A stretch of 64,000 bases of DNA from Klebsiella terrigena (lineage in GTDB: Bacteria > Pseudomonadota > Gammaproteobacteria > Enterobacterales > Enterobacteriaceae), in NCBI RefSeq assembly GCF_006539725.1, contig NZ_BJNO01000003.1:248001-312000 (forward strand), read 5' to 3'. Shown one piece after another: positions 8,318 to 20,700 of this stretch. The notes below the pieces were generated by a model that ran no database searches, was not told where the DNA came from, and saw only the letters and a program-made list of their open reading frames with translations. A program made the translations under genes and the position numbers. Positions within the stretch are counted from its first letter, which is position 1. Every line of letters begins with the position of its first letter.

Positions 8318-9211
8318 TTATTTCAGCAGCGCGCAGTCCGGCGGCAGCCGGCAGCGCAGGGCGCCGGGCAGAATTTCCATGCGGAAGGTTTTGCCGCTCA
8401 GCGGCTCGCCGTCGAGGTTAAAGGTCATCTCGTGGGCGGCGGTAATTTCAAACCACGACGACACGCCGTCCACCAGGTTAGGGGAGTTGTCGGGATTGGC
8501 CAGCGTGCTGAACAGCGCCGGCAGCAGCTCCTGGCCGGTAAAGATGCGCAGATGCAGCAGCCCGTCGTTGATTAACGCTTGCGGGCACAGCTGCTGGCCG
8601 CCGCCGGCCTGACGTCCGTTGCCGATGCCGATCACCAGCGCGTCCCCTTGCCAGGAGAAGTTTTCCCCGCGAATTTCACAGCGGTCGGGCTTGAGGGTAT
8701 CCATGCGCATCAGGCCGTGGATCAGGTAGGAGACGCCGCCCAGCGCGGCCTTGAGTTTTTCCGGCGTTTCGGTGGTGATCCGGGTGCCGAAGCCGCCGGT
8801 GGCCATATTGATAAAGCCGGTTTTATCGTTGACCCGCGCGACGTCAATCGCGATATCGCGCCCGACGATCGCCAGCTTGAGTGCGCTGGCAAGATCCTGT
8901 GGGATGCCGACGCTGGTGGCGAAGTCGTTGGCGGTGCCGAGGGGGATGATCCCCAGCGCCGCCTTGCTGCCACTCTGCACCAGCGCGGTGGCGACTTCAT
9001 TGATGGTGCCGTCGCCGCCGCCGGCAATCACCGTGCCGACGTTAAGCCGTTCGGCCTCATCGACGAAGCGCTCGGCGTCGCCTTTTTCCCAGGTGACGCG
9101 GACGTGGATATCGACGCCTTCGTCGCGTAACAGCGTTATCGCTTCGCGCAGCTGCGGCTCATTAGCGCCTTTGCCATTCAGGATCAGTAAGCTGGACGGA
9201 AACGTTGACAT
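8318..9211 (-). CDS. yegS: Lipid kinase YegS
   Basis: 297 residues, a member of the diacylglycerol-kinase-like catalytic family. The [14 protein letters not shown] loop near residue 60 binds nucleotide; SLLILNGK is the first strand. E. coli YegS phosphorylates phosphatidylglycerol in vitro. A longer frame opens with TTG at 9232, but the ATG at 9211 gives [14 protein letters not shown], aligning with E. coli YegS, and is preferred. The gene is monocistronic and convergent with the ABC operon. Confidence 0.9.
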   Translation of the reverse strand: MSTFPSSLLILNGKGANEPQLREAITLLRDEGVDIHVRVTWEKGDAERFVDEAERLNVGTVIAGGGDGTINEVATALVQSGSKAALGIIPLGTANDFATSVGIPQDLASALKLAIVGRDIAIDVARVNDKTGFINMATGGFGTRITTETPEKLKAALGGVSYLIHGLMRMDTLKPDRCEIRGENFSWQGDALVIGIGNGRQAGGGQQLCPQALINDGLLHLRIFTGQELLPALFSTLANPDNSPNLVDGVSSWFEITAAHEMTFNLDGEPLSGKTFRMEILPGALRCRLPPDCALLK

Positions 9212-9314
9212 GATGGTTGCCTCATTGCACAAGATGCAGACAGTGTATCTCAGGTTGGCGGCGATGAAAATTTTACGCGAAAAATCGTGGGGATAGCGCG
9301 CGGGCGGCGGGATT

Positions 9315-9401
9315 AAAAAAATAAGCCCGCGTAAGGGAGATTACGCAGGCTAAGGAGGTGGTTCCTGGTACAGCTAGCATTTATGGGTTATGTTTTTCAG
9401 C
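9315..9401 (-). ncRNA. cyaR: CyaR (RyeE) small RNA
   Basis: The minus strand reads GCTGAAAAACATAACCC at the 5' end, then a region with CCTCC (anti-Shine-Dalgarno), and ends in a terminator stem AGCCTGCGTAA/TTACGCGGGCT followed by a U-run. The length is 87 nt. This matches the E. coli CyaR sRNA and its location beside yegQ. CyaR is an Hfq-dependent repressor of ompX, luxS, nadE and others. It is almost unchanged here. Confidence 0.93.
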
Positions 9402-9407
9402 GAAATG

Positions 9408-9451
9408 GATGATAACGACTTTAAGCGAAACGGTATGTGATCCGTTTCTAA
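9408..9451 (-). promoter_or_regulatory. cyaR promoter with CRP half-consensus site
   Basis: Reading on the minus strand, TATCAT ends seven bases before the CyaR 5' end and serves as -10. TGTGA-N6-TCTAA (plus-strand 9436-9451) has one perfect CRP half-site, and its centre lies near -42 from the start, a class II activator position. E. coli cyaR is known to be CRP-cAMP activated, so the arrangement agrees with knowledge of the gene. Confidence 0.7.
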
Positions 9452-9485
9452 TATCCGTGCATCCTGAAAAAATAACCCTGATAAA

Positions 9486-10847
9486 CTAGTTGCCGTGCGG
9501 GTTTCGGGTGCTCTGGCCGGTGAAGTTGCGCATCAGCAGGGCGTACTGCAGCACCATATCTTCCGGTACCGGCAGCCAGACCGTGTAGCCGTCGCCGGGG
9601 GCGACCGGCATCACTTCGCCTTTGGCATTTTCCATATGCTCGAGGGTGAAGTTGACGTTGCCCTGCGGCGTCATCAGCTCAAGGCTGTCGCCGAGGGTGA
9701 ATTTGTTCTTCACCGCCACCGCCGCCAGCTGGCCGTTACGTTCGCCGGTAAACTCCCCGACAAACTGCTGGCGCTCTGACAGCGAGTAGCCGTACTCGTA
9801 GTTCTGATAGTCATCGTGGGTATGGCGACGCAGGAAGCCTTCGGTATAGCCGCGGTGGGCCAGCCCTTCGAGGGTTTCCAGCAGGCTTTCGTCGAACGGT
9901 TTGCCAGCGGCAGCGTCGTCGATCGCCTTGCGGTAGACCTGCGCGGTACGGGCGCAGTAGTAGAAGGACTTGGTGCGGCCTTCGATTTTCAGCGAATGCA
10001 CGCCCATCTTGCTCAGGCGCTCAACGTGAGCGATGGCGCGCAGATCCTTCGAGTTCATGATGTAGGTGCCGTGCTCGTCTTCGAAGGCGGTCATATATTC
10101 GCCCGGACGCTTGGCTTCTTCAATCATAAATACCCGATCGGTCGGCTCACCAATTCCAAGAGTGGGCTCAACGTTCTGTACCGGGATCGGCTCATGCTTG
10201 TGGACGATATTGCCGACGTCGTCCTGCTTGCCTTCCTGGACGTTATATTCCCAGCGGCAGGCGTTGGTGCAGGTGCCCTGGTTCGGGTCGCGTTTGTTGA
10301 TATAGCCGGAGAGCAGGCAGCGGCCGGAGTAGGCCATGCACAGCGCGCCGTGAACGAAAATCTCGAGCTCCATCTCCGGCACCTGGCTGCGAATTTCGGC
10401 AATCTCTTCCAGCGACAGCTCGCGCGAGAGAATGACCCGGCTGAGCCCCATCTGCTGCCAGAATTTTACCGTTGCCCAGTTGACGGCGTTGGCCTGGACC
10501 GAGAGGTGGATCTGCATCTCGGGGAAGTTTTCCCGTACCAGCATGATTAGGCCCGGATCGGACATGATCAGCGCATCCGGCCCCATTTCCACTACCGGCT
10601 GCAGATCGCGAATAAAGGTCTTCAGCTTGGCGTTATGCGGCGCGATATTCACCACCACGTAGAACTTTTTCCCCAGCGCATGGGCTTCGTTGATGCCGAG
10701 CTGCAGGTTTTCGTGGTTGAATTCGTTGTTGCGCACGCGCAGAGAGTAGCGCGGCTGGCCAGCATAAACGGCATCTGCGCCGTAGGCGAAAGCGTAACGC
10801 ATATTTTTCAGCGTTCCCGCCGGGGAAAGGAGTTCCGGTTTAAACAT
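9486..10847 (-). CDS. yegQ: tRNA uridine hydroxylase TrhP (YegQ), U32 peptidase family
   Basis: 453 residues, nearly identical in pattern to E. coli YegQ: MFKPELLSPAGTLKNMRYA at the start and SKSFYY-type collagenase-family motifs in the middle. A cysteine cluster lies in CMAYSGRCLLSG and GTCTNACRWEY, consistent with an iron-sulfur site. TrhP makes 5-hydroxyuridine at position 34 of several tRNAs from prephenate. A longer frame reaches 10916, but the start at 10847 is the conserved one. The gene lies between cyaR and baeR, all on the minus strand. Confidence 0.92.
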   Translation of the reverse strand: MFKPELLSPAGTLKNMRYAFAYGADAVYAGQPRYSLRVRNNEFNHENLQLGINEAHALGKKFYVVVNIAPHNAKLKTFIRDLQPVVEMGPDALIMSDPGLIMLVRENFPEMQIHLSVQANAVNWATVKFWQQMGLSRVILSRELSLEEIAEIRSQVPEMELEIFVHGALCMAYSGRCLLSGYINKRDPNQGTCTNACRWEYNVQEGKQDDVGNIVHKHEPIPVQNVEPTLGIGEPTDRVFMIEEAKRPGEYMTAFEDEHGTYIMNSKDLRAIAHVERLSKMGVHSLKIEGRTKSFYYCARTAQVYRKAIDDAAAGKPFDESLLETLEGLAHRGYTEGFLRRHTHDDYQNYEYGYSLSERQQFVGEFTGERNGQLAAVAVKNKFTLGDSLELMTPQGNVNFTLEHMENAKGEVMPVAPGDGYTVWLPVPEDMVLQYALLMRNFTGQSTRNPHGN

Positions 10848-11031
10848 GATTTTCTCGTTCTGATGACAGGTCAGATTCGCCGCAGCTGGTGGGCGAGTTG
10901 GGGAGTGTCCCCACATTAAGGGCGGGCATTGTAGCGCCGTGGGGCAGGCAGGTAAACCCTTTCCCGCCGCCTGCGCCGGTCGGATGGTTCAGGCGCTATA
11001 GAGGGCATAACGGCGGAGGCGCTGTAAGCGT

Positions 11032-11058
11032 AAAAAAATACCCGCCAGAAGGCGGGTA
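11032..11058 (-). terminator. Terminator of the mdtABCD-baeSR operon
   Basis: On the minus strand TACCCGCC-TTCT-GGCGGGTA is followed by a run of seven T. It lies 18 bases beyond the baeR stop and is a strong intrinsic terminator. Confidence 0.85.
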
Positions 11059-11075
11059 ATGGCGCTAGCCCCGGC

Positions 11076-11798
11076 CTATGCCAGCCGGCAGGCGTCCGCC
11101 TCCCAGCGGTAGCCGACGCCGTAGACGGCGCGGATAAACGACTGCTCGGCGTCCAGCGACTCCAGCTTGCGGCGCAGGTTTTTAATATGGCTGTCGATGG
11201 TGCGGTCGGTGACTACGCGATAATCATCGTAGAGATGATTCAGCAGCTGCTCGCGCGAGAACACTTTGCCCGGCTCCTGGGAGAGCGTTTTCAGCAGGCG
11301 AAACTCCGCGGGGGTGAGGTCCAGCAGCTTGTCGCGCCACGAGGCCTGAAAGCGCCCTTCATCGACGATCAGCGGGCTGTCGGCATCCAGCGCCTGCAGC
11401 TCCGGGCGCGGCCGGCAGCGGCGGAGGATGGTTTTCACCCTCGCCACGACTTCGCGCGGGCTGTAGGGCTTGCAGATATAGTCGTCGGCACCGATCTCCA
11501 GCCCCAGCAGGCGGTCGATCTCCTCAATTTTGGCCGTCACCATCACCACCGGAACGTCGGAGAAACGGCGAATTTCGCGGCACAGCGTCAGGCCGTCGGT
11601 GCCCGGCAGCATCAGATCCAGCAGGATCAGGTGCGGCGGCGTCTGGCGAACGTAGGGCAGCACCCGATCGCCGTGGTTAATCAGCGTCGGCGCGTAGCCT
11701 GCGGCAAGCAGATAGTCGATCAGCAGCTGGCCGAGTTTGGGTTCATCTTCCACGATAAGAATACGCGGCGTGTTTTCATCAACAGGTAATTCAGTCAT
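11076..11798 (-). CDS. baeR: Response regulator BaeR
   Basis: 240 residues of the OmpR/PhoB class. The receiver domain (about 11-125) has the acidic pair in VEDEP and phospho-acceptor D61 in LLDLMLPG. A winged-helix DNA-binding domain follows ([16 protein letters not shown]). BaeR activates mdtABCD, acrD and spy in response to envelope stress, indole, flavonoids and metals. It overlaps the baeS stop by four bases and is the last gene of the operon. Confidence 0.96.
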   Translation of the reverse strand: MTELPVDENTPRILIVEDEPKLGQLLIDYLLAAGYAPTLINHGDRVLPYVRQTPPHLILLDLMLPGTDGLTLCREIRRFSDVPVVMVTAKIEEIDRLLGLEIGADDYICKPYSPREVVARVKTILRRCRPRPELQALDADSPLIVDEGRFQASWRDKLLDLTPAEFRLLKTLSQEPGKVFSREQLLNHLYDDYRVVTDRTIDSHIKNLRRKLESLDAEQSFIRAVYGVGYRWEADACRLA

Positions 11799-13294
11799 AC
11801 GTCTCTCGGTAAATCGCGTTCCAGAGGTAACTCTACTTTAATGCTAACCCCGCCAAAAGGCGAATGGCCGGCCCGTAAGGTGCCGCCGTGGGCGGCGACG
11901 ATATTCACGCAGATAGCCAGCCCGAGGCCGGAGCCGCCGCTGGCGCGATTGCGCGAACCTTCCGCGCGGTAGAAGCGTTCACAGAGGCGCTCCAGCTGGG
12001 CGTCGCTGACGCCAGGGGCGCTATCGGCGAAGTCGACGATCAGCATCCGACCGCTTTGCGCGGCGCTAATCAGCAGCTTGCCGCCGCTGTCGGTGTAGCG
12101 AAGGCTGTTTTCCAGCAGGTTGTTGAAAAGCTGCATCAGGCGATCGCCGTCGCCGAAAATCATCGCGCTTTCCGGCAGCGATACGCCGATCTCCAGCCCG
12201 CGGCTGGCGAAGCGCTCGCGGAAGGCTCCCGCCGCGACTTCCAGCAGGTTGATGATATCCACGGAGGTTTTCTGATAGGCCAGCGCGCCCTCGTCCGACA
12301 TCGACAGCTGGTGCAGATCGTCAACCAGCTTGGTGAGGGTAGCGACCTCCGCCTGCAGGGAGGGAATAGAGTCCGGGGTGAATTTGCGCACTCCGTCCTG
12401 AATCGCCTCCAGCTCGCCGCGCAGAACCGCCAGCGGCGTGCGCAGCTCGTGGGAAATGTCCGCCATCAGGTCGCGGCGCATCTGCTGGTTGCGCTCAAGG
12501 GTGCTGGCGAGCTGGTTAAAGTCCTGCGCCAGGCGGCCAAGCTCGTCGCCGCCGCTGGCGGTGACGCGGGTGGAGAAATCCCCCGCCGCGAGGCGATGGG
12601 TGCCCTCTACCAGCCGCTTGACCGGCGCCAGCAGGCCGCGCGCCAGCGGGAAGGTGGCCAGCGCCGCGAGGATGGTCGCCAGGGCCACAATCAGCCAGCT
12701 GGTGCGCTTCTGCTGACGATCGAAGTTGATATCGGTATTGCGGGTTAAGCGCTCTACCGGCGAGGCGATGACCGCCCCCACCGCGGCGCCGTCAACGAGG
12801 ATCTCGCGGCGGGTGCCGTCTTCGGGCACCGGCTCGCGCGGGCCGACCAGCACCCGGCCATTCTGATCCACCACCCAGAACATCGTCCGCCAGCCGTGCG
12901 GCGGAATATCCGGCCCGGGACCGCGCGGCCCGTCATCCGGCGGCGGGCCGCGGTCCGAGCCGGGGCCTGGCCCGCGCGCTCCGTCAGGCCCGGGCCCCTG
13001 GCCGTGGCCAGCGGGGGAGCGGTCGTCGTTGTCGCGCTCAAAGGTGCGCAGCAGCTGGAAAATAAAGCGGTCGTTGTTGCGCAGGAACTTCCAGCTGCCG
13101 TGCTGGGCGTACTGCTCGCTGAGGGCGTCGCCGAGCATCGTCAGCCGCTGCTCGTTGCCGCGCTTAATGTAGTCGATAAATCCGCGCTCAAAGCTGATCC
13201 GCACCGCCCAGTGCATGCTAATCAGCAGCACGATACAGGTGGCGAAGATGGCGAGAAACAGTTTGCCGGTAATGCCGGGACGCCAAAACTTCAC
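11795..13294 (-). CDS. baeS: Sensor histidine kinase BaeS with enlarged periplasmic loop
   Basis: 499 residues, about 30 longer than E. coli BaeS as I recall it (467). It has TM1 near 11-30, a periplasmic domain, TM2 near 200-220, a HAMP domain, a HisKA domain with H282 in ISHELRTP, and HATPase ([18 protein letters not shown]). The extra length is a Gly/Pro/Asp-rich insert at about residues 91-130 (bases 12905-13024), between [10 protein letters not shown] and PPHGWRT. E. coli has only a short linker there. The rest aligns well, so the kinase should be functional. It overlaps both mdtD and baeR by four bases. Confidence 0.95.
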   Translation of the reverse strand: MKFWRPGITGKLFLAIFATCIVLLISMHWAVRISFERGFIDYIKRGNEQRLTMLGDALSEQYAQHGSWKFLRNNDRFIFQLLRTFERDNDDRSPAGHGQGPGPDGARGPGPGSDRGPPPDDGPRGPGPDIPPHGWRTMFWVVDQNGRVLVGPREPVPEDGTRREILVDGAAVGAVIASPVERLTRNTDINFDRQQKRTSWLIVALATILAALATFPLARGLLAPVKRLVEGTHRLAAGDFSTRVTASGGDELGRLAQDFNQLASTLERNQQMRRDLMADISHELRTPLAVLRGELEAIQDGVRKFTPDSIPSLQAEVATLTKLVDDLHQLSMSDEGALAYQKTSVDIINLLEVAAGAFRERFASRGLEIGVSLPESAMIFGDGDRLMQLFNNLLENSLRYTDSGGKLLISAAQSGRMLIVDFADSAPGVSDAQLERLCERFYRAEGSRNRASGGSGLGLAICVNIVAAHGGTLRAGHSPFGGVSIKVELPLERDLPRDV

Positions 13295-14706
13295 GGTTCA
13301 CTCCTTTTGCGGCGGGCGATGACGGTATTGCCTTCGATGTCATCCGGCACGCGGGAAAAAATAAGCGCCGGCAGCGCAATAATGACCGCCATGCTCAGAT
13401 AGGTGTAGAGAAAGACCTGATGCGCGGTCGCCGCATCGGCGCTGAGGTGCTGCTGGCCGAACATCCCCAGCAGCATGCCGGCGATGGTCACGCCAATGCT
13501 CATCGCCAGCTGCATCACCATCGACAGCATGCTGTTGCCGCTGCTGGCCAACGGGTCCGGCAAATCCTTCAGCGTCAGGGTATTCATTGACGAGAAGCGG
13601 CTGGAGTTGATCATGCCCTGTAAAAACAGCACTACCGGCAGCAGCCAGTACCAGCCCGCCAGCGCGACGGCCATAAACAGCAGGCTAACCAGCGCGAGGC
13701 CGAGGGTGGCGACGGTCAGCACCCGGCGGTAGCCAAAGCGGTTCACCACCTGCACCACGATGCGCTTCATGCCCATGCTGCCGAGCACCATCGGGATCAT
13801 CATCAGGCCGGCGTGGAACGGCGTGAAGCCGAGGCCAATCTGCAGGAATACCGGGGTCATAAACGGCAGCATGCCGCTGCCGATGCGCCCGGCAAAGCTG
13901 CCGCCGAGCCCGAGGGAGAAGGTGCAGTTGCGGAACAGGTCGAGGCTGAACAGCGCCCCGTCGTTGCCCCGCGCGTGCCACAGATAGAGCCCAATGGAGG
14001 CGATGCCGATGGCCACCAGCGCCGCCAGCAGCGGCGGAGAGATGCCGAGGCCCTTTTTGCCGTCAAGGGCGAGGGTCAGCGTCGCCATGCCGGCGGCGAG
14101 CAGGATAAAACCGAGCATGTCAAAGCGCCGCGTCTGCAGGGTGTAGTTCGGCATCAGCGAGAGCGTGGCGATAGCGCCAATAATGCCGACCGGAATATTG
14201 ATTAAAAAGATCCAGTGCCAGGAGGCATATTCCACCAGCACGCCGCCGAGCGCCGGGCCCAGCAGCGGCCCGACCTGGCCGGGAAGGGTGACGAAGGTCA
14301 TCGCCGCCATATACTGCGAGCGGGGGACGATTTTCATCACCGTCAGGCGGCCAACCGGCACCATCATGGCGCCGCCGACGCCCTGCAGCACCCGGGCCAG
14401 CACCAGCTGGTCGAGGGTATTGGCCTGGGCGCAAAACAGCGATCCGAGGGTAAAGAGGATAATGGCGCTGAAAAAGATATTGCGCACCCCCACCCGGTCC
14501 GCCAGCCAGCCGCTGGCGGGCAGCATAATCGCCACCGTCAGCACGTAGGAGACGATAACCATATGCATATGCAGCGGGCTCTCCCCGAGGCTTTTGGCCA
14601 TCGAGGGGAGGGCGGTATTAACGATAGTGGTATCCAGCGACTGCATAAAGAAGCCGAATGCCACTATCCATAGCTGCCAGCGTACGCTGGACGGGAGATC
14701 GGTCAT
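13291..14706 (-). CDS. mdtD: MFS transporter MdtD (DHA2 family)
   Basis: 471 residues, the same length as E. coli MdtD, with about 14 predicted helices. Family motifs include [18 protein letters not shown] at the first helix and [18 protein letters not shown]. It sits between mdtC (one-base gap) and baeS (four-base overlap). In E. coli it is not needed for MdtABC drug efflux and has been proposed to export iron-citrate, so its substrate remains uncertain. Confidence 0.93.
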   Translation of the reverse strand: MTDLPSSVRWQLWIVAFGFFMQSLDTTIVNTALPSMAKSLGESPLHMHMVIVSYVLTVAIMLPASGWLADRVGVRNIFFSAIILFTLGSLFCAQANTLDQLVLARVLQGVGGAMMVPVGRLTVMKIVPRSQYMAAMTFVTLPGQVGPLLGPALGGVLVEYASWHWIFLINIPVGIIGAIATLSLMPNYTLQTRRFDMLGFILLAAGMATLTLALDGKKGLGISPPLLAALVAIGIASIGLYLWHARGNDGALFSLDLFRNCTFSLGLGGSFAGRIGSGMLPFMTPVFLQIGLGFTPFHAGLMMIPMVLGSMGMKRIVVQVVNRFGYRRVLTVATLGLALVSLLFMAVALAGWYWLLPVVLFLQGMINSSRFSSMNTLTLKDLPDPLASSGNSMLSMVMQLAMSIGVTIAGMLLGMFGQQHLSADAATAHQVFLYTYLSMAVIIALPALIFSRVPDDIEGNTVIARRKRSEP

Positions 14707-14707
14707 G

Positions 14708-17700
14708 TTATTCGCTTACCGGTTGCCGGGCTTTTCGGGAAAAACGCAGCCGCAGACGATCGAAGAACAGATACACCACCGGCGTGGTGTACAGCGTCAG
14801 CAGCTGGCTCACCACCAGGCCGCCGACGATGGTAATTCCCAGCGGCTGGCGCAGCTCCGAGCCGTCGCCGCCGGATAGCACCAGCGGCAGCGCGCCGAAC
14901 AGCGCCGCGAGGGTGGTCATCATAATCGGGCGAAAACGCAGCAGGCAGGCCTGGAAAATGGCCTCTTCCGGCGGCAGGTTGCCGTTACGCTGCGCCTCCA
15001 GCGCGAAGTCGACCATCATGATGGCGTTTTTCTTCACTATTCCAATTAATAGCATAATTCCGATCAGCGCGATGAGGCTGAACGGCGCGCCGAACAGCTC
15101 CAGCGCCAGCAGCGCCCCGACTCCCGCCGAGGGGAGGGTGGAGAGGATTGTCAGCGGATGCACGTAGCTTTCGTAGAGGATCCCCAGCACGATATAGACC
15201 GTTGCAATCGCCGCCAGAATCAACACGATCTGCGAATTCATGGTCTGCTGGAAAACCTGCGCGGTTCCGGCAAACGAGCCGCGCACGCTGGAGGGCACCC
15301 CGAGCTGGGTCATGGCACGGTTGATGGCCTCGCTGGCCTCCGACAGGGATTTACCGGTAGGCAGGTTAAAGGAGATGGTGGAAGCCGCCGAAAGTCCCTG
15401 ATGGTTCACCGACAGCGGGGCGTTAGCCGGCTGCCATTTGGCGAAGTAGGAGAGCGGGATCGGTTTGCCTTCGCTGTTGATAACAAACATCTTATCCAGC
15501 GCGCTGACGTCCTGGGTATAGACCGGGTCCACCTCCATCACCACCTTGTACTGGTTGAGGGGCTGGTAGATGGTGGAGATCTGCCGCTGGCCGAAGGCGT
15601 TGTTGAGCAGGCTGTTGGCGTCCTGCACGCTGATACCGAGGCGCGACATGGTATCGCGATCGTAGAGCAGGTCCATCTCCGCGCCGTTGTCCTGCTGGTC
15701 AGAGTTGACGTCAGCCAGCTCGGGCAGCGCCGCCAGCGCTTTGCGAATTTTGGGCTCCCACTCACGCAGCGCCGCCAGGTCGTCCGACAGCAGGGTGTAC
15801 TGGTAGCTGGCGTTGGACTGGCGTCCGCCGACGCGGATATCCTGCACCGCCATCAGGAACAGGTTCGCCCCCGGCTCCTTCGCCAGCTTTTTCCGCAGCC
15901 GGTCAATGATCTGCTGCGCCGTTTCGTGGCGCTGGTCGCGGGATTTAAGGGTGATAAACATCATCCCGCTGTTGACCCGCGAGCCGCCGGTGAACCCGGT
16001 AACGTTATCCACCGCCGGGTCTTCCCGAATGATTTTCATAAAGTCCTGCAGCTTGCCGCGCATCGCCTGGAAGGAGATGCTCTGGTCCGCCTGAATGCCG
16101 CCCATCAGCACGCCGGTATCCTGCTCCGGGAAGAAGGTTTTCGGAATCGAGATATAGAGCCAGATGCTAAGGGCAATCGTGCCCAGCAGGACGAGGCCGG
16201 TCATTCTGCTGTGCCTCAGCACCCACTTCAGCGATTTGCCGTAGCCGCCCTGGACGGCCACCAGTAGGCGGCCAAAGCCGCGGTTGCGCGTAGGCTCGTG
16301 CGGCTTGCCGCTCTTCAGCAGCCAGCCGCACATCATCGGCGTCAGGGTTAATGACACCGCCAGCGATATACCAATCGCCACCGACAGGGTGACCGCGAAC
16401 TCGCGCAGCAGACGCCCCGGCAGGCCGCCCATCAGCAGCAGCGGTAAAAAGACCGCCACCAGCGACAGGCTCATCGACAGCACCGTAAAGCCCACCTCCC
16501 GGCTTCCCTGCAGCGCCGCCTGCAGCGGCTTCATCCCCGCCTCAAGGTGGCGGGAGATATTCTCCAGCACCACGATAGCGTCATCCACCACGAAGCCGGT
16601 GGCGATGGTCAGCGCCATCAGCGACAGGTTGTTGAGGCTAAAATCGCAGAGGTACATGGCGGCAAAGGTGCCTATCAGCGACACCGGTACCGCCACCGCC
16701 GGGATCAGCGTGGCTCTGCCGGAACGCAGGAACAGGAACACCACGAGGATCACCAGCGCCACCGAAATCACCAGCGTCTGCTCGACCTCCTCCAGCGAGG
16801 CGCGGATCGTCGGGGAGCGGTCCTGGGCGATTTGCAGATCGATCGCCGCCGGGATGGTTTTTTGCAGATCCGGCAGGCGCGCGCGAATGCTGTCCACCGT
16901 CTGGATGATATTGGCTTCCGGCAGCTTGCGGATCATCAGCAGAATTGCCGGTTTGGCATTGGTCATCCCGGCGTTGCGCACGTCCTGTACCGAATCGCTG
17001 ATGTTGGCAACGTCGCCGAGACGCACCGCCGCGCCGTTGCTGTAGTGCACGATGACGGGCTGATACTCCGCGGCGGTTTTCAGCTCATCGTTGGTGTGGA
17101 TCTGCCAGCGATGGCTGCCGTCCTCCAGCGCCCCCTGCGGCCTGCGCACGTTGGCGTTATCAATCGCCGTGCGCACGGCGTCCAGCGACACGCCCTGGTT
17201 AAACAGCGCCTGCGGATTGAGGTCCACGCGCACCGCGGGCAGGGAGCTGCCGCCGACGTCAACGTCGCCGACGCCGTCAATCTGGGCGATCGTTTGCGCC
17301 AGCTGGGTGGAGGCAAAATCGTACAGCTCGCCCTGGGAGTAGGTATCCGAGGTGAGCGTCAGGATCATAATCGGCGAATCTGACGGATTGGCCTTGCGAT
17401 AGGTTGGACGGCTCGGCATGCCGCTGGGCAGCAGGCTTTGCGCGGCGTTGATCGCCGCCTGCACGTCGCGGGCAGCGCCGTTGATATCGCGGTCGAAGTT
17501 GAACTCCATAATAATGCGCGTGCTGCCCAGCGAGCTGGAGGAGGTCATCTCATTGACCCCGGCAATGCGCCCGAGGGAGCGCTCCAGCGGCGTCGCCACC
17601 GACGAGGCCATGGTTTCCGGCGAGGCGCCGGGCAGCGAGGCGCTGATCATGATTACCGGGAAATCCACCTGCGGCAGCGGGGCGACCGGCAGCAGGCGGA

Positions 17701-17785
17701 AGCCGAGAATGCCGCACAGGGTGATGGCCAGCGAAATCAAAATCGTCGCCACCGGGCGGTAAATGAAGAGAGCGAAAAACTTCAT
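14708..17785 (-). CDS. mdtC: RND efflux pump subunit MdtC
   Basis: 1025 residues with the RND layout of 12 transmembrane helices and two large periplasmic loops. Conserved parts include the N-terminal [14 protein letters not shown], helix 4 [13 protein letters not shown] with proton-relay acidic residues, and [15 protein letters not shown]. MdtC forms a mixed MdtB2C trimer in the inner membrane and works with MdtA and TolC to expel bile salts and novobiocin. It directly abuts mdtB. Confidence 0.96.
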   Translation of the reverse strand: MKFFALFIYRPVATILISLAITLCGILGFRLLPVAPLPQVDFPVIMISASLPGASPETMASSVATPLERSLGRIAGVNEMTSSSSLGSTRIIMEFNFDRDINGAARDVQAAINAAQSLLPSGMPSRPTYRKANPSDSPIMILTLTSDTYSQGELYDFASTQLAQTIAQIDGVGDVDVGGSSLPAVRVDLNPQALFNQGVSLDAVRTAIDNANVRRPQGALEDGSHRWQIHTNDELKTAAEYQPVIVHYSNGAAVRLGDVANISDSVQDVRNAGMTNAKPAILLMIRKLPEANIIQTVDSIRARLPDLQKTIPAAIDLQIAQDRSPTIRASLEEVEQTLVISVALVILVVFLFLRSGRATLIPAVAVPVSLIGTFAAMYLCDFSLNNLSLMALTIATGFVVDDAIVVLENISRHLEAGMKPLQAALQGSREVGFTVLSMSLSLVAVFLPLLLMGGLPGRLLREFAVTLSVAIGISLAVSLTLTPMMCGWLLKSGKPHEPTRNRGFGRLLVAVQGGYGKSLKWVLRHSRMTGLVLLGTIALSIWLYISIPKTFFPEQDTGVLMGGIQADQSISFQAMRGKLQDFMKIIREDPAVDNVTGFTGGSRVNSGMMFITLKSRDQRHETAQQIIDRLRKKLAKEPGANLFLMAVQDIRVGGRQSNASYQYTLLSDDLAALREWEPKIRKALAALPELADVNSDQQDNGAEMDLLYDRDTMSRLGISVQDANSLLNNAFGQRQISTIYQPLNQYKVVMEVDPVYTQDVSALDKMFVINSEGKPIPLSYFAKWQPANAPLSVNHQGLSAASTISFNLPTGKSLSEASEAINRAMTQLGVPSSVRGSFAGTAQVFQQTMNSQIVLILAAIATVYIVLGILYESYVHPLTILSTLPSAGVGALLALELFGAPFSLIALIGIMLLIGIVKKNAIMMVDFALEAQRNGNLPPEEAIFQACLLRFRPIMMTTLAALFGALPLVLSGGDGSELRQPLGITIVGGLVVSQLLTLYTTPVVYLFFDRLRLRFSRKARQPVSE

Positions 17786-20700
17786 TTACGCCTCCTCCTC
17801 ACGCCGTGGGAAGCGGCTTTTGAGGTACAGCGACAGGCGGTCGAACAGCAGATAGATGACCGGGGTGGTAAACAGCGTCAGCACCTGGCTGAGCATCAGG
17901 CCCCCGACCATGCCGATCCCCAGCGGACGCCGCAGCTCCGCGCCGACGCCGGTGCTCAGCATCAGCGGCAGCGCGCCGAGCAGCGCCGCCAGGGTGGTCA
18001 TCAGAATGGGGCGAAAACGCAGCAGGCAGGCCTGATAAATGGCCTCGCGCGGCGGCATGCCCTGTTCGCGCTCGGCGGCGAGGGCAAAGTCGATCATCAT
18101 GATGGCGTTTTTCTTGACGATACCAATCAGCAGGATGATGCCGATAATGGCGATCACGTCCAGCTCGCTGCCGGCGAGCCACAGGGCCAGCAGGGCGCCG
18201 ACGCCGGCGGTCGGCAGGGTTGAGAGAATGGTGATCGGATGGATAAAGCTCTCATACAGCACGCCGAGGACGATATACATCGCCACCACCGCAGCGACCA
18301 CCAGCCAGACGGTATTCCCCAGCGCCGACTGGAAGGCAAGAGTGCTGCCCTGGAACTCGGTGCGGATATCGGTGGGGAACTCCAGCGCCTTCTCGGCGGT
18401 CTGAATCGCCTCCACCGCATCGCCGAGGGAGTAGCCGTCCGGGACGTTAAACGAGATGGTGGTCACCGGGAACTGGTCGAGGTGGTTGATCGACAGCGGG
18501 GCAAAGCGCTGCTCAACGGTGGCGATTGACTTCAGCGGCACGATGCCGCCATCGCTGCTGGTGAGGCGAATGCCGTCGAGCGCGGCGAGCCCCGGCGTGG
18601 CCTGGGTGTCATGCTCCAGCACTACCCGATACTGGTTGGCCTGGGTATAGATGGTTGAGATCAGGCGCTGGCCAAAGGCGTTGTACAGCGCATTGTCGAC
18701 ATCGGCCATGCTGATCCCAAGGCGGCTGGCGCTGTCGCGGTCGACGTTGATGTAGGCCGCCAGGCCCTTATCCTGCCAGTCGCTGCTGACGTCGGAGAGC
18801 TGCGGCAGCGCCTGCAGGCGGGTCAGCAGCTGCGGAACCCAGTTGCTGAGCGCATCCAGCGAGTTGGCCTGCAGCGTGAACTGGTACTGCGTGCGACTGA
18901 CGGTGGTATCGATGGTCAAATCCTGGGTGGGCTGCAAATAGAGCGCGATGCCCGGAATGCCGTCCACCGAGCGCTGCAGGCGAGAGATAACCGTCTGGAC
19001 GCGGTCGTCGCGCTCGCTCAGCGGCTTGAGGTTGATCTGCAGCCGGGCGCTGTTCAGCGCCGGGTTGGTGCCGTCGACGCCCACGAACGACGTCAGGCTC
19101 TCCACGGCCGGGTCCTTGAGGATCAGCGCCGAGACCTGCTGCTGGCGCTGGGCCATGCTGGCAAAAGAGGCCGACTGCGGGGCCTGCAGCGTGCCCTGAA
19201 TAATGCCGTTGTCCTGGATCGGGAAGAAGCCTTTCGGGATAAACACCCACAGCATAATCGACAGCGCCAGGGTGCCCAGCGCCACGCTGAGGGTCAGCCA
19301 CGGGTGGTTCAGTACCCGGCTCAGCAGGCGGCCGTAGGCGGCAATTACTCGATCGAAGAAGCGTTCGCTGGCGCGGGAGAAGCGGTTTTGCTTGCGCAGC
19401 GATTCGTGGCTCAGCATCCGCGCGCACATCATCGGCGTCAGGGTTAGCGACACCACGGCGGAGATCAGGATCGCCACCGCCAGGGTGACGGCAAATTCGC
19501 GGAATAATCTGCCGACGATATCGCCCATAAACAGCAGCGGGATCAGCACCGCGATCAGCGAGAAGGTCAGCGATATGATGGTAAAGCCGATCTCGCCGGC
19601 GCCCTTGAGCGCGGCGGTCAGCGGTTTTTCGCCCTTTTCTATATAGCGCGAGATGTTTTCGATAACCACGATGGCGTCATCGACCACGAAGCCGGTGGCG
19701 ATGGTCAGGGCCATCAGCGTCAGGTTGTTAATCGAGAAGTCGAGAAACACCATCACCGCAAAGGTGCCCACCAGCGAGAGCGGCACGGCGACGCCGGGGA
19801 TAATGGTCGCCGGGACGTTGCGCAGGAACAGGTAGATGATCATCACCACCAGGGCGATTGCCAGCATCAGCTCAAACTGCGTATCGCTCACCGAGGCGCG
19901 AATGTTGTTGGTGCGATCGGAAAGGACCTGCACCTTGACCGATTTCGGCAGGCTTTCGGTCAGCTGCGGCAGCATCTGGCGCACGCTGTCGGCGGTGGCG
20001 ATAATATTCGCTCCCGGCTGGCGCTGAACGTTCATGACGATCGCCCGCTGGTTGTTCGCCCACGCGCCGAGCCAGCTGTTTTCCGCACCCTGCTCGATAG
20101 TGGCGACGTCGCCGAGGCGAATCGGCGCGCCGTTCTGGTAAGCGACGATCAGCCGGCGATACTCTTCCGCCGACTGCATCTGGTCGTTCGCGGAGAGCGT
20201 CACCGCCCGCGACGGGCCGTCGAGGCTGCCTTTCGCCGAGTTGACGTTGGCGCTGGTGATCGCGGTGCGGATGGTTTCACTGGTCAATCCGAGGGCGGCA
20301 ATCGCCTGCGCGTTGAGCTTCACGCGCACCGCCGGACGCTGGCCGCCGGCGAGGGTCACCAGACCGACGCCGGAGACCTGGGAGATTTTCTGCGCCACGC
20401 GGGTTTCCACCATATCTTCCACCTGGGTCATCGGAATGGCGGAAGAGGTGACCGCGAGGGTCATAATCGGCGGATCGGCCGGGTTCACCTTGCTGTAGAC
20501 CGGCGGATTAGGCAGGTCTGAGGGAAGCAGGTTGGTGGCCGCGTTAATCGCCGCCTGCACCTCCTGCTCGGCGACGTCCAGCGGCAGCGTCAGCTGGAAC
20601 TGCAGGGTCACCACCGAGGCGCCGCCCGAGCTTTGAGACGACATCTGCTTGAGGCCGGACATCTGGCCAAACTGGCGCTCCAGTGGCGCGGTGATCGCGG

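Noticed and set aside
8579-9130. Long plus-strand frames antisense to yegS, baeS, mdtBC and others
   Set aside because: They are shadows of real genes in GC-rich codon-biased DNA; composition and lack of motifs show that they are not coding.
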